Of a stretch of DNA of 64,000 nt, positions 54,878-62,876 are shown piece by piece (the stretch's first letter is position 1; every line of letters starts with the position of its first letter). The notes below the pieces were generated by a model, which worked only from the letters and a program-made list of their open reading frames with translations, was not told the DNA's origin and searched no databases. The stretch is taken from positions 62,001 through 126,000 of the forward strand of contig NZ_VISR01000032.1 in NCBI RefSeq assembly GCF_007827595.1, written 5' to 3'. A program made the translations under genes and the position numbers. Source of the stretch: Streptomyces sp. BK340. Lineage in GTDB: Bacteria > Actinomycetota > Actinomycetes > Streptomycetales > Streptomycetaceae.

Positions 54878-57097
54878 GTGGAGAACGAGACCCACTACGC
54901 CGAGGCCGTCATCGACAATGGCGCCTTCGGCACCCGTACGATCCGTTTCGAGACGGGCCGACTGGCCAAGCAGGCCGCCGGTTCCGCCGTGGCGTACCTG
55001 GACGACGACACCATGGTGCTGTCGGCCACCACCGCCTCCAAGAACCCCAAGGACCAGCTCGACTTCTTCCCGCTGACGGTGGACGTCGAGGAGCGGATGT
55101 ACGCCGCCGGCAAGATCCCCGGCAGCTTCTTCCGCCGTGAGGGCCGTCCCTCCGAGGACGCGATCCTCACCTGCCGTCTGATCGACCGCCCGCTGCGCCC
55201 GTCCTTCAAGAAGGGCCTGCGCAACGAGATCCAGGTCGTCGCCACGATCATGGCGCTCAACCCCGACCACCTGTACGACGTCGTCGCGATCAACGCCGCG
55301 TCCGCGTCCACGCAGCTGGCCGGTCTGCCCTTCTCCGGCCCGATCGGCGGCGTCCGCGTCGCGCTGATCCGCGGCCAGTGGGTCGCGTTCCCGACGCACA
55401 CCGAGCTCGAGGACGCCGTCTTCGACATGGTGGTCGCCGGCCGCGTCCTGGAGGACGGCGACGTCGCGATCATGATGGTCGAGGCCGAGGCCACCGAGGG
55501 GACCATCAAGCTCGTCGAGGGCGGCGCCGAGGCGCCGACCGAGGAGGTCGTCGCCGCCGGTCTGGAAGCCGCGAAGCCCTTCATCAAGGTGCTCTGCAAG
55601 GCCCAGGCCGACCTCGCCTCCAAGGCCGCCAAGCCGACCGGCGAGTTCCCGATCTTCCTCGACTACCAGGACGACGTCCTGGAGGCGCTCGCCGCCGCCG
55701 TCCGCCCGGAGCTCGCCTCCGCGCTGACCATCGCGGGCAAGCAGGAGCGCGAGTCCGAGCTGGACCGCGTCAAGGCGCTCGCCGCCGAGAAGCTCCTGCC
55801 GGAGTTCGAGGGCCGCGAGAAGGAGATCTCCGCCGCGTACCGCTCGCTCACCAAGCAGCTGGTCCGCGAGCGCGTGATCAAGGAGAAGAAGCGCATCGAC
55901 GGCCGCGGCGTCACGGACATCCGTACGCTCGCCGCCGAGGTCGAGGCCATCCCGCGGGTGCACGGTTCCGCGGTGTTCGAGCGTGGCGAGACCCAGATCC
56001 TGGGCGTCACCACCCTCAACATGCTCCGCATGGAGCAGCAGCTGGACACCCTCTCCCCGGTGACCCGCAAGCGCTACATGCACAACTACAACTTCCCGCC
56101 GTACTCCACCGGCGAGACCGGCCGCGTCGGCTCCCCGAAGCGCCGTGAGATCGGCCACGGTGCCCTCGCCGAGCGCGCCCTCGTGCCGGTCCTGCCGACG
56201 CGCGAGGAGTTCCCCTACGCGATCCGCCAGGTCTCCGAGGCGCTGAGCTCCAACGGCTCGACGTCCATGGGCTCGGTCTGCGCCTCCACCATGTCGCTGC
56301 TGAACGCCGGTGTGCCGCTGAAGGCCCCGGTCGCCGGTATCGCCATGGGCCTGATCTCCCAGGAGATCGAGGGCGAGACGCACTACGTCACCCTCACCGA
56401 CATCCTCGGTGCGGAGGACGCCTTCGGTGACATGGACTTCAAGGTCGCCGGCACCAAGGAGTTCGTGACCGCCCTCCAGCTCGACACCAAGCTGGACGGC
56501 ATCCCGGCCTCCGTCCTGGCCGCGGCCCTCAAGCAGGCCCGCGACGCCCGCCTCCACATCCTCGACGTGATGATGGAAGCGATCGACACGCCGGACGAGA
56601 TGTCCCCGAACGCGCCGCGGATCATCACCGTGAAGATCCCGGTCGACAAGATCGGCGAGGTCATCGGCCCGAAGGGCAAGATGATCAACCAGATCCAGGA
56701 GGACACCGGCGCCGAGATCACGATCGAGGACGACGGCACCATCTACATCGGTGCCGCCGACGGCCCGGCCGCCGAGGCCGCGCGTGCCACGATCAACGGC
56801 ATCGCCAACCCGACCATGCCGGAGGTCGGCGAGCGCTACCTGGGTACGGTCGTGAAGACGACGACCTTCGGTGCGTTCGTGTCGCTGCTCCCGGGCAAGG
56901 ACGGTCTGCTGCACATCTCGCAGATCCGCAAGCTCGCCGGCGGCAAGCGCGTGGAGAACGTCGAGGACGTCCTCGGTGTGGGCCAGAAGGTCCAGGTCGA
57001 GATCGCCGAGATCGACTCCCGCGGCAAGCTGTCCCTCGTTCCGGTGATCGAGGGCGAAGAAGGCGACGAGACGCAGAAGGACGACGCCGAGCAGTGA
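54878..57097 (+). CDS. pnp: Polynucleotide phosphorylase / guanosine pentaphosphate synthetase
   Basis: 739 residues, the usual Streptomyces length. Two RNase PH domains (about 10-230 and 340-560, with 'SNGSTSMGSVCASTMSLLNAG' and 'DILGAEDAFGDMDFKVAGT'), then KH ('KIPVDKIGEVIGPKGKMINQI', about 590) and S1 ('GERYLGTVVKTTTFGAFVSLL', about 650) domains. It degrades RNA phosphorolytically and can add 3' tails; in Streptomyces it was also described as ppGpp-related. GTG 54878 has GAGGAG upstream; an in-frame start 34 codons earlier lies in the leader hairpin. The stop overlaps the next gene by four bases. Confidence 0.96.
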   Translation: MENETHYAEAVIDNGAFGTRTIRFETGRLAKQAAGSAVAYLDDDTMVLSATTASKNPKDQLDFFPLTVDVEERMYAAGKIPGSFFRREGRPSEDAILTCRLIDRPLRPSFKKGLRNEIQVVATIMALNPDHLYDVVAINAASASTQLAGLPFSGPIGGVRVALIRGQWVAFPTHTELEDAVFDMVVAGRVLEDGDVAIMMVEAEATEGTIKLVEGGAEAPTEEVVAAGLEAAKPFIKVLCKAQADLASKAAKPTGEFPIFLDYQDDVLEALAAAVRPELASALTIAGKQERESELDRVKALAAEKLLPEFEGREKEISAAYRSLTKQLVRERVIKEKKRIDGRGVTDIRTLAAEVEAIPRVHGSAVFERGETQILGVTTLNMLRMEQQLDTLSPVTRKRYMHNYNFPPYSTGETGRVGSPKRREIGHGALAERALVPVLPTREEFPYAIRQVSEALSSNGSTSMGSVCASTMSLLNAGVPLKAPVAGIAMGLISQEIEGETHYVTLTDILGAEDAFGDMDFKVAGTKEFVTALQLDTKLDGIPASVLAAALKQARDARLHILDVMMEAIDTPDEMSPNAPRIITVKIPVDKIGEVIGPKGKMINQIQEDTGAEITIEDDGTIYIGAADGPAAEAARATINGIANPTMPEVGERYLGTVVKTTTFGAFVSLLPGKDGLLHISQIRKLAGGKRVENVEDVLGVGQKVQVEIAEIDSRGKLSLVPVIEGEEGDETQKDDAEQ

Positions 57098-58473
57098 CGT
57101 CCCGTAGCTCCAAGGCGACGGCCCGCACCTCTTCGGAGGCGCGGGCCGTCGCCCGTACCCAAACCCTGATCAAGGGCAGCAACGGCATCGGCACGGTCCG
57201 CAAGACCACCCTCCCGGGCGGCCTGCGCATCGTCACCGAGACCCTGCCCTCGGTCCGCTCCGCGACCTTCGGCATCTGGGCGCACGTCGGCTCCCGCGAC
57301 GAGACGCCGTCCCTGAACGGCGCCACGCACTACCTGGAGCACCTGCTCTTCAAGGGCACCAGTCGCAGGTCGGCCCTGGACATCTCCTCCGCCGTCGACG
57401 CGGTCGGCGGCGAGATGAACGCGTTCACGGCCAAGGAGTACACGTGCTACTACGCGCGCGTGCTCGACACCGACCTGCCGCTCGCCATCGACGTCGTCTG
57501 CGACATGCTGACCGGCTCGCTCATCGTCGAGGAGGACGTCAACGTCGAGCGCGGCGCGATCCTCGAAGAGATCGCGATGACCGAGGACGACCCGGGCGAC
57601 TGCGTGCACGACCTGTTCGCGCACACGATGTTCGGCGACAACGCCCTCGGCCGCCCCGTCCTCGGCACGGTCGACACGGTCAACGCCCTCAGCGCCGACC
57701 GCATCCGCCGCTTCTACAAGAAGCACTACGACCCGACCCACCTCGTGGTCGCCTGCGCCGGCAACGTCGACCACAACAAGGTCGTACGCCAGGTCCGCGC
57801 GGCCTTCGAGAAGGCGGGCGCCTTCAAGAACCTGGACGCGCAGCCCATCGCCCCGCGCGACGGCCGCCGCACGATCCGCACGGCCGGCAAGGTCGAACTG
57901 CTCGCCCGCAAGACCGAGCAGGCGCACGTCGTCCTCGGCATGCCCGGCCTGGCCCGCACGGACGACCGCCGCTGGGCCATGGGCGTGCTCAACACCGCGC
58001 TCGGCGGCGGCATGTCCTCCCGCCTCTTCCAGGAGGTCCGGGAGAAGCGCGGCCTCGCCTACAGCGTGTACTCGTACACCTCCGGCTTCGCCGACTGCGG
58101 CCTGTTCGGCGTGTACGCGGGCTGCCGCCCGAGCCAGGTGCACGACGTGCTGAAGATCTGCCGCGACGAACTCGACCACGTCGCCGCGGGCGGCCTCTCC
58201 GACGACGAGATCAGCCGCGCCATAGGCCAGCTCCAGGGCTCCACCGTCCTGGGCCTGGAGGACACCGGCGCGCTGATGAACCGTATCGGCAAGAGCGAGC
58301 TGTGCTGGGGCGAGCAGATGTCGGTCGACGACATGCTGGCCCGGATCTCCGCGGTCACCCCGGACGAGATCCGCTCGGTCGCCCGCGACATCCTGGGACA
58401 GCGCCCGTCGCTGTCGGTCATCGGCCCGCTGAAGGACAAGCAGGCCTCCCGTCTGCACGACGCCGTCGCCTGA
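57094..58473 (+). CDS. M16 family zinc peptidase (pitrilysin-like)
   Basis: 459 residues with the inverted zinc motif H79-Y-L-E82-H83 ('GATHYLEHLLFKGT') and the downstream 'EYTCYYARVLD' and 'RGAILEEIAMTEDDPGD' segments, whose second Glu helps bind zinc. The C-terminal half carries 'LGGGMSSRLFQEVREKRGLAYSVYS'. Family members cleave peptides in the cytoplasm. Starts with GTG in GTGA overlap with pnp, as in other actinobacteria and in Bacillus, where it also follows pnp. Confidence 0.93.
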   Translation: MTSRSSKATARTSSEARAVARTQTLIKGSNGIGTVRKTTLPGGLRIVTETLPSVRSATFGIWAHVGSRDETPSLNGATHYLEHLLFKGTSRRSALDISSAVDAVGGEMNAFTAKEYTCYYARVLDTDLPLAIDVVCDMLTGSLIVEEDVNVERGAILEEIAMTEDDPGDCVHDLFAHTMFGDNALGRPVLGTVDTVNALSADRIRRFYKKHYDPTHLVVACAGNVDHNKVVRQVRAAFEKAGAFKNLDAQPIAPRDGRRTIRTAGKVELLARKTEQAHVVLGMPGLARTDDRRWAMGVLNTALGGGMSSRLFQEVREKRGLAYSVYSYTSGFADCGLFGVYAGCRPSQVHDVLKICRDELDHVAAGGLSDDEISRAIGQLQGSTVLGLEDTGALMNRIGKSELCWGEQMSVDDMLARISAVTPDEIRSVARDILGQRPSLSVIGPLKDKQASRLHDAVA

Positions 58474-58500
58474 AACACCACCGGTTAGGAAGCAGGAAAC

Positions 58501-59253
58501 ATGAGCAAGCTGCGCGTGGCGATCCTCGGTGCCAAGGGCAGGATCGGATCCGAGGCGGTACGGGCGGTCGAGGCCGCCGAGGACATGGAGCTGGTGGCCG
58601 CCCTCGGCCGGGGCGACAAGCTGGAGACGCTGGCGGAGACCGGCGCCCAGGTCGCCGTCGAGCTGACCACTCCCGCCTCCGTCATGGGCAACCTCGACTT
58701 CTGCGTGCGCCACGGCATCCACGCGGTCGTCGGTACGACGGGCTGGACCGACGAGCGCCTCGCGCAGCTGAAGGGCTGGCTCGCCCAGTCCCCGGAGACC
58801 GGCGTGCTCATCGCCCCGAACTTCTCCATCGGGGCCGTCCTGACCATGAAGTTCGCGCAGATCGCCGCGCCGTACTTCGAGTCGGTCGAGGTCGTCGAGC
58901 TGCACCACCCGAACAAGGTGGACGCACCCTCGGGGACCGCCACGCGCACCGCCCAGCTCATCGCCGAGGCCCGCCGCGCCGCCGGCACGGCCCCGGCGCC
59001 GGACGCCACGGTGACGGCCCTGGACGGCGCGCGGGGCGCCGACGTCGACGGCGTCCCGGTGCACGCCGTGCGTCTGCGCGGCCTCCTGGCCCACCAGGAG
59101 GTACTGCTCGGCGGCGAGGGCGAGACCCTCACGATCCGCCACGACTCCCTGCACCACACCAGCTTCATGCCGGGCATCCTGCTCGGTGCCCGCCGCGTGG
59201 TGTCGACTCCGGGCCTGACTTTCGGCCTTGAGCACTTCCTGGACCTGAGCTGA
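58501..59253 (+). CDS. dapB: 4-hydroxy-tetrahydrodipicolinate reductase
   Basis: 250 residues. The N-terminal Rossmann fold reads 'LRVAILGAKGRIGSEAVRAV'; 'VVGTTGWT' and 'LHHPNKVDAPSGTA' are the substrate and catalytic motifs, with the His-His and Lys. It reduces the DapA product with NAD(P)H in lysine and diaminopimelate synthesis, feeding peptidoglycan. ATG 58501 follows AGGAAGCAGG. dapA lies 2.6 kb downstream, not in the same operon. Confidence 0.96.
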   Translation: MSKLRVAILGAKGRIGSEAVRAVEAAEDMELVAALGRGDKLETLAETGAQVAVELTTPASVMGNLDFCVRHGIHAVVGTTGWTDERLAQLKGWLAQSPETGVLIAPNFSIGAVLTMKFAQIAAPYFESVEVVELHHPNKVDAPSGTATRTAQLIAEARRAAGTAPAPDATVTALDGARGADVDGVPVHAVRLRGLLAHQEVLLGGEGETLTIRHDSLHHTSFMPGILLGARRVVSTPGLTFGLEHFLDLS

Positions 59254-59266
59254 GCCCGAAGACGTC

Positions 59267-59719
59267 ATGCGCGCGAAGATCACTTACCTCGTCACGGCCG
59301 CCGTCCTGCTCTTCTACTTCGTGCTGGTCGGCAGCCGTGGCGTCATGCTCATCCAGTCCGGCACGGTGCTCACCGTCACCTTCGGGGTCGCGGTGCTCAT
59401 CCTGCCGGTCATCGGCCTGTGGTTCCTGTGGAAGAACACCCAGTTCGTCCGCAAGGCCAACCAGCTGGCCGCCGAACTCGACGCCGAGGGCGGGCTGCCC
59501 GTCGACGAGCTGAGGCGTACCCCGGGCGGCCGGATCGACCGCGACTCGGCCGACGAGGTGTTCGCCAGGCGCAAGGCCGAGACGGAGGCGGCTCCGGACG
59601 ACTGGCGCAGCTGGTTCCGGCTCGCCGTCGCCTACCACGACGCGCGGGACACCCCGCGCGCCCGCAAGGCGATGCTGCGTGCCATCGCCCTGCACGACGG
59701 CAGGCCCGTCCAGGCCTGA
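59267..59719 (+). CDS. Small membrane protein with TPR-like tail
   Basis: 150 residues. Two membrane helices at about 6-24 and 33-56 precede a soluble C-terminal part ('WRSWFRLAVAYHDARDTPRARKAMLRAI', about 110-140) that looks like one tetratricopeptide-type helical pair. Conserved position after dapB in Streptomyces as far as I recall. Starts 13 bases after dapB, so likely co-transcribed. Function unknown. Confidence 0.8.
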   Translation: MRAKITYLVTAAVLLFYFVLVGSRGVMLIQSGTVLTVTFGVAVLILPVIGLWFLWKNTQFVRKANQLAAELDAEGGLPVDELRRTPGGRIDRDSADEVFARRKAETEAAPDDWRSWFRLAVAYHDARDTPRARKAMLRAIALHDGRPVQA

Positions 59720-59760
59720 GTACCACCGGCGGCCGTCCGGAGAAGAGGCTCGTACGACAA

Positions 59761-59794
59761 AGGGGCCGGTCCGCGGCACAGCGGACCGGCCCCT
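59761..59794. terminator. Bidirectional terminator after the dapB operon
   Basis: A perfect 14-bp stem (59761-59774 with 59781-59794) and six-base loop between converging genes. Confidence 0.82.
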
Positions 59795-59812
59795 CCGGCT
59801 TGTCTGCTCAGG

Positions 59813-60367
59813 TCAGTGGCGCCCGTACTCCGCGGCCCACGCCTCCACCGTGTCCGCCGCCCGGTCGAAGGCCGCGGGGCGGTTCAGGAAGTCCAGGCCG
59901 TGCGAGGTCAGCAGGGGCGGCGTGTCCTCGGTGGGCCGGTCCTTGCGTACGAGCGTCAGGGCCTGCCCCTGCACCGTGCGGGGCAGCCCCAGCCAGCGCA
60001 CCGGCTGCTGGGCCGTCCGCACCGAGACCACCCGCTGCCAGGGCACCGTACGCGTCAGCAGGAAGCCGACGCGGCGCAGTCCGCGCGCGCTCACCCACAC
60101 GCCCATGCGCAGCATCCGCAGCGCGCTGCCGATGACCGCCAGCGCCACGCCGAAGACCACACCGGCCGAGGACACCGAGCCGGTCAGGGCGATCAGGACC
60201 GCCGCGAACAGCACGAACGAGGACAGCAGCAGACCCAGGGCCGCCCCGCCCACGCGTCCGGGGCCGGGCCGGTAGGGGCGCCGCCAGCGCTCGCGGTCGT
60301 CGAAGGGCAGCGGGCTCTCGGAAGCCGCCTCGAAGGTGCGGTCGGCCGTCAGGAAGGGCAGGGGCAC
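59813..60367 (-). CDS. PH-domain-like membrane protein
   Basis: 184 residues. Two membrane helices at about 42-83 ('GLLLSSFVLFAAVLIALTGS', 'AGVVFGVALAVIGSALRML') and then 'VWVSARGLRRVGFLLTRTVPWQRVVSV', a bacterial PH-like domain pattern common in actinobacterial membrane proteins. Function unknown. ATG 60365-60367. It lies downstream of a further small membrane-protein gene on the same strand. Confidence 0.78.
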   Translation of the reverse strand: MPLPFLTADRTFEAASESPLPFDDRERWRRPYRPGPGRVGGAALGLLLSSFVLFAAVLIALTGSVSSAGVVFGVALAVIGSALRMLRMGVWVSARGLRRVGFLLTRTVPWQRVVSVRTAQQPVRWLGLPRTVQGQALTLVRKDRPTEDTPPLLTSHGLDFLNRPAAFDRAADTVEAWAAEYGRH

Positions 60368-60457
60368 GGCTGGTCCTCACTCAATCCTTGCTGGGGCTGT
60401 GCCCGGTGAGGCTATCCGGCCGGGTTCCCGCCCACCACTCCTGGGCGGCCGTAAGGG

Positions 60458-60694
60458 TCAGCGCCCCTGTGCGGCCTGGGACTGCTGGGTCGGCGTACTG
60501 GACGGCGTGGACAGGGCCGGCGTACCGACGATCACCGCGCCGACGAGCCCGGCGACGACGGTGAGGCCCAGCAGCCAGCTCCCGGCCATCCGGCCGACGG
60601 ACGCCCGCTGACGGGGCGGGGGAGCGACATTGCTGCGGAACCGGTCAGCCTCGGCCACAAAGGCGAAGGGCACGGGCTCACGCCGACGAAACAT
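60458..60694 (-). CDS. Small single-pass membrane protein
   Basis: 78 residues: a 38-residue basic cytoplasmic part, one membrane helix ('WLLGLTVVAGLVGAVIVG', about 40-57) and a Ser/Thr/Gln-rich outer tail. No family recognised. ATG 60692-60694 has AAGGAGACG directly upstream. It is divergent from thyX, sharing the 174-base region 60695-60868. Confidence 0.72.
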   Translation of the reverse strand: MFRRREPVPFAFVAEADRFRSNVAPPPRQRASVGRMAGSWLLGLTVVAGLVGAVIVGTPALSTPSSTPTQQSQAAQGR

Positions 60695-60868
60695 GGGAGT
60701 ACGTCTCCTTCAGGGATGAAACGGATGAGTCTCACCCACACAGACGAACAAGCGTCGCAATCGGTGCCCGGTTTCACCAATTTCATTCAGGCACGACGAC
60801 GAACGCCCCGTTTGGCGGGCCGTAGAGTGGCGTCCGCAAGAGACCAGATGGGAAGGACCCGCCGAATC

Positions 60869-61609
60869 GTGACCCCCACCCCCGACGACGAACTCAAGAT
60901 CGATCTGCGTAGTGATGTCACCGTCGAACTGGTCAAACACAGCGCAGCGGACTCGGACGTTCTCTTCGCGGCCCGTGTGTCGACTGTCGGGGAGCAGTCC
61001 CTGGACGAGCTGAACAAGGACCCGGAGCGTTCCAAGGGCCTGATCAACTACCTGATGCGCGACCGGCACGGCAGCCCGTTCGAGCACAACTCGATGACCT
61101 TCTTCATCAGCGCCCCGATCTTCGTGTTCCGCGAGTTCATGCGGCACCGGGTCGGCTGGTCGTACAACGAGGAGTCGGGCCGCTACCGGGAGCTGCAGCC
61201 GGTCTTCTACGTCCCGGACGAGTCCCGCAAGCTGGTCCAGGAGGGCCGCCCCGGCAAGTACGTCTTCGTCGAGGGCACCCAGGCCCAGCAGGAGCTGGTC
61301 GGCCGCATCATGGAGGACTCGTACCTGCAGGCCTACACGGCCTACCAGGAGATGCTGGACGCCGGCGTCGCCCGCGAGGTCGCCCGCTCGGTCCTCCCGG
61401 TCGGCCTCTTCTCCTCGATGTACGCCACCTGCAACGCCCGCTCGCTGATGCACTTCCTCGGCCTGCGCACCCAGCACGAGCTGGCGAAGGTGCCGTCCTT
61501 CCCGCAGCGGGAGATCGAGATGGTCGGCGAGAAGATGGAGGCGGAGTGGGCCAGGCTCATGCCGCTCACCTACGCGGCCTTCAACGCGAACGGCCGTGTG
61601 GCCCCGTAA
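60869..61609 (+). CDS. thyX: Flavin-dependent thymidylate synthase
   Basis: 246 residues, the usual Streptomyces length. The ThyX motif RHRxxSxNExSxR appears as 'RHRVGWSYNEESGRY' at about residues 91-105. 'DRHGSPFEHNSMTFFI' and 'LMHFLGLRTQHELAKVPSFPQREIE' are further FAD and dUMP-binding segments. It methylates dUMP with methylene-THF and FAD. GTG 60869 fits the family start; a longer in-frame start at 60716 would overlap the divergent promoter region. Confidence 0.93.
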   Translation: MTPTPDDELKIDLRSDVTVELVKHSAADSDVLFAARVSTVGEQSLDELNKDPERSKGLINYLMRDRHGSPFEHNSMTFFISAPIFVFREFMRHRVGWSYNEESGRYRELQPVFYVPDESRKLVQEGRPGKYVFVEGTQAQQELVGRIMEDSYLQAYTAYQEMLDAGVAREVARSVLPVGLFSSMYATCNARSLMHFLGLRTQHELAKVPSFPQREIEMVGEKMEAEWARLMPLTYAAFNANGRVAP

Positions 61610-61668
61610 CGAAGCCCTGTTCCCCCACGCGGAACGGATGTACGGATCAGCCGCGCGAAGTGTCCGTA

Positions 61669-61698
61669 TTGCGGCATTTAGAGAAGTTCATCTAGCCT
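61669..61698 (+). promoter_or_regulatory. Candidate promoter for dapA
   Basis: TTGCGG (61669-61674) and TAGCCT (61693-61698) with an 18-base spacer, in a locally A/T-richer segment about 120 bases upstream of dapA. The leader that follows contains a strong hairpin. Confidence 0.45.
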
Positions 61699-61709
61699 GA
61701 TCAAACGGA

Positions 61710-61747
61710 CCCGGCACTGCTTGAACCCCCGAGCAGGCAGTGCCGGG
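61710..61747 (+). terminator. Hairpin in the thyX-dapA interval
   Basis: A perfect 11-bp stem (61710-61720 with 61737-61747) with a 16-base loop. It could be the thyX terminator, or a leader structure or attenuator for dapA, since it lies after the candidate promoter. No leader peptide or known riboswitch was identified. Confidence 0.6.
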
Positions 61748-61820
61748 CTCCGCATTTGTCCGGACTTTCCAGGCACCCCAAGGGCAGACCACGCATGGAG
61801 CACCGAGTAGCGTGTTACCC

Positions 61821-62720
61821 ATGGCTCCGACCTCGACTCCGCAGACCCCCTTCGGGCGGGTCCTCACCGCCATGGTCACGCCCTTCACGGCGGACGGCGC
61901 ACTCGACCTCGACGGCGCGCAGCGGCTCGCCACCCACCTGGTGGACGCAGGCAACGACGGCCTGATCATCAACGGCACCACCGGCGAGTCCCCCACCACC
62001 AGTGACGCGGAGAAATCGGACCTCGTACGAGCCGTACTGGAGGCGGTCGGCGACCGCGCCCACATCGTCGCCGGCGTCGGCACCAACGACACCCACCACA
62101 GCCTGGAGTTGGCGCGCGAAGCCGAGCGCGTCGGCGCACACGGCCTGCTGGTCGTCACGCCGTACTACAACAAGCCCCCGCAGGAGGGCCTGTACCGGCA
62201 CTTCACGGCCGTCGCGGACGCCACCGGGCTGCCGGTCATGCTCTACGACATCCCCGGCCGCAGCGGCGTCCCGATCAACACCGAGACGCTCGTCCGCCTC
62301 GCCGAGCACCCCCGGATCGTCGCCAACAAGGACGCCAAGGGCGACCTCGGCCGCGCCAGCTGGGCCATCGCCCAGTCCGGTCTCGCCTGGTACTCCGGCG
62401 ACGACATGCTGAACCTGCCGCTGCTCTCCGTGGGCGCGGTCGGCTTCGTCTCGGTCGTCGGCCACCTCGTCACCCCCGACCTGCGCGCCCTCGTCGACGC
62501 GTACACCTCGGGCGACGTCGTCAAGGCCACCGAGATCCACCAGAAGCTGCTCCCGGTCTACACGGGCATGTTCCGCACCCAGGGCGTGATGACCACCAAG
62601 GCCGCGCTCGCCCTGCAGGGACTCCCCGCCGGACCCCTGCGCGCCCCCATGGTCGAGTGCTCGGCCGAGGAGATCGCCCAGCTCAAGATCGATCTTGCCG
62701 CCGGCGGGGTACAGCTCTGA
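61821..62720 (+). CDS. dapA: 4-hydroxy-tetrahydrodipicolinate synthase
   Basis: 299 residues, a TIM-barrel lyase condensing pyruvate and aspartate semialdehyde, first step to lysine and DAP. 'LIINGTTGESPTTSDAEK' (the GTTGE motif), 'VTPYYNKPPQEGLYRHF' with the catalytic Tyr, and Lys170 in 'ANKDAKGDL', expected to form the Schiff base. ATG 61821 fits the family start. RNase J follows 156 bases later, a conserved actinobacterial arrangement. Confidence 0.96.
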   Translation: MAPTSTPQTPFGRVLTAMVTPFTADGALDLDGAQRLATHLVDAGNDGLIINGTTGESPTTSDAEKSDLVRAVLEAVGDRAHIVAGVGTNDTHHSLELAREAERVGAHGLLVVTPYYNKPPQEGLYRHFTAVADATGLPVMLYDIPGRSGVPINTETLVRLAEHPRIVANKDAKGDLGRASWAIAQSGLAWYSGDDMLNLPLLSVGAVGFVSVVGHLVTPDLRALVDAYTSGDVVKATEIHQKLLPVYTGMFRTQGVMTTKAALALQGLPAGPLRAPMVECSAEEIAQLKIDLAAGGVQL

Positions 62721-62876
62721 CAACAGACTTGGCACCACCCGAGCTTCACAACTGAATCCACAACCGCATAAGCGGGCCACCGGTGCCCGCACCCGACAAC
62801 GACAACTGCTTCTGCACGAACGTCATGCGCGCCACGTGCCCGACCGGTACGTGGCGTGCGTGGTGAGGAGAGTCTT

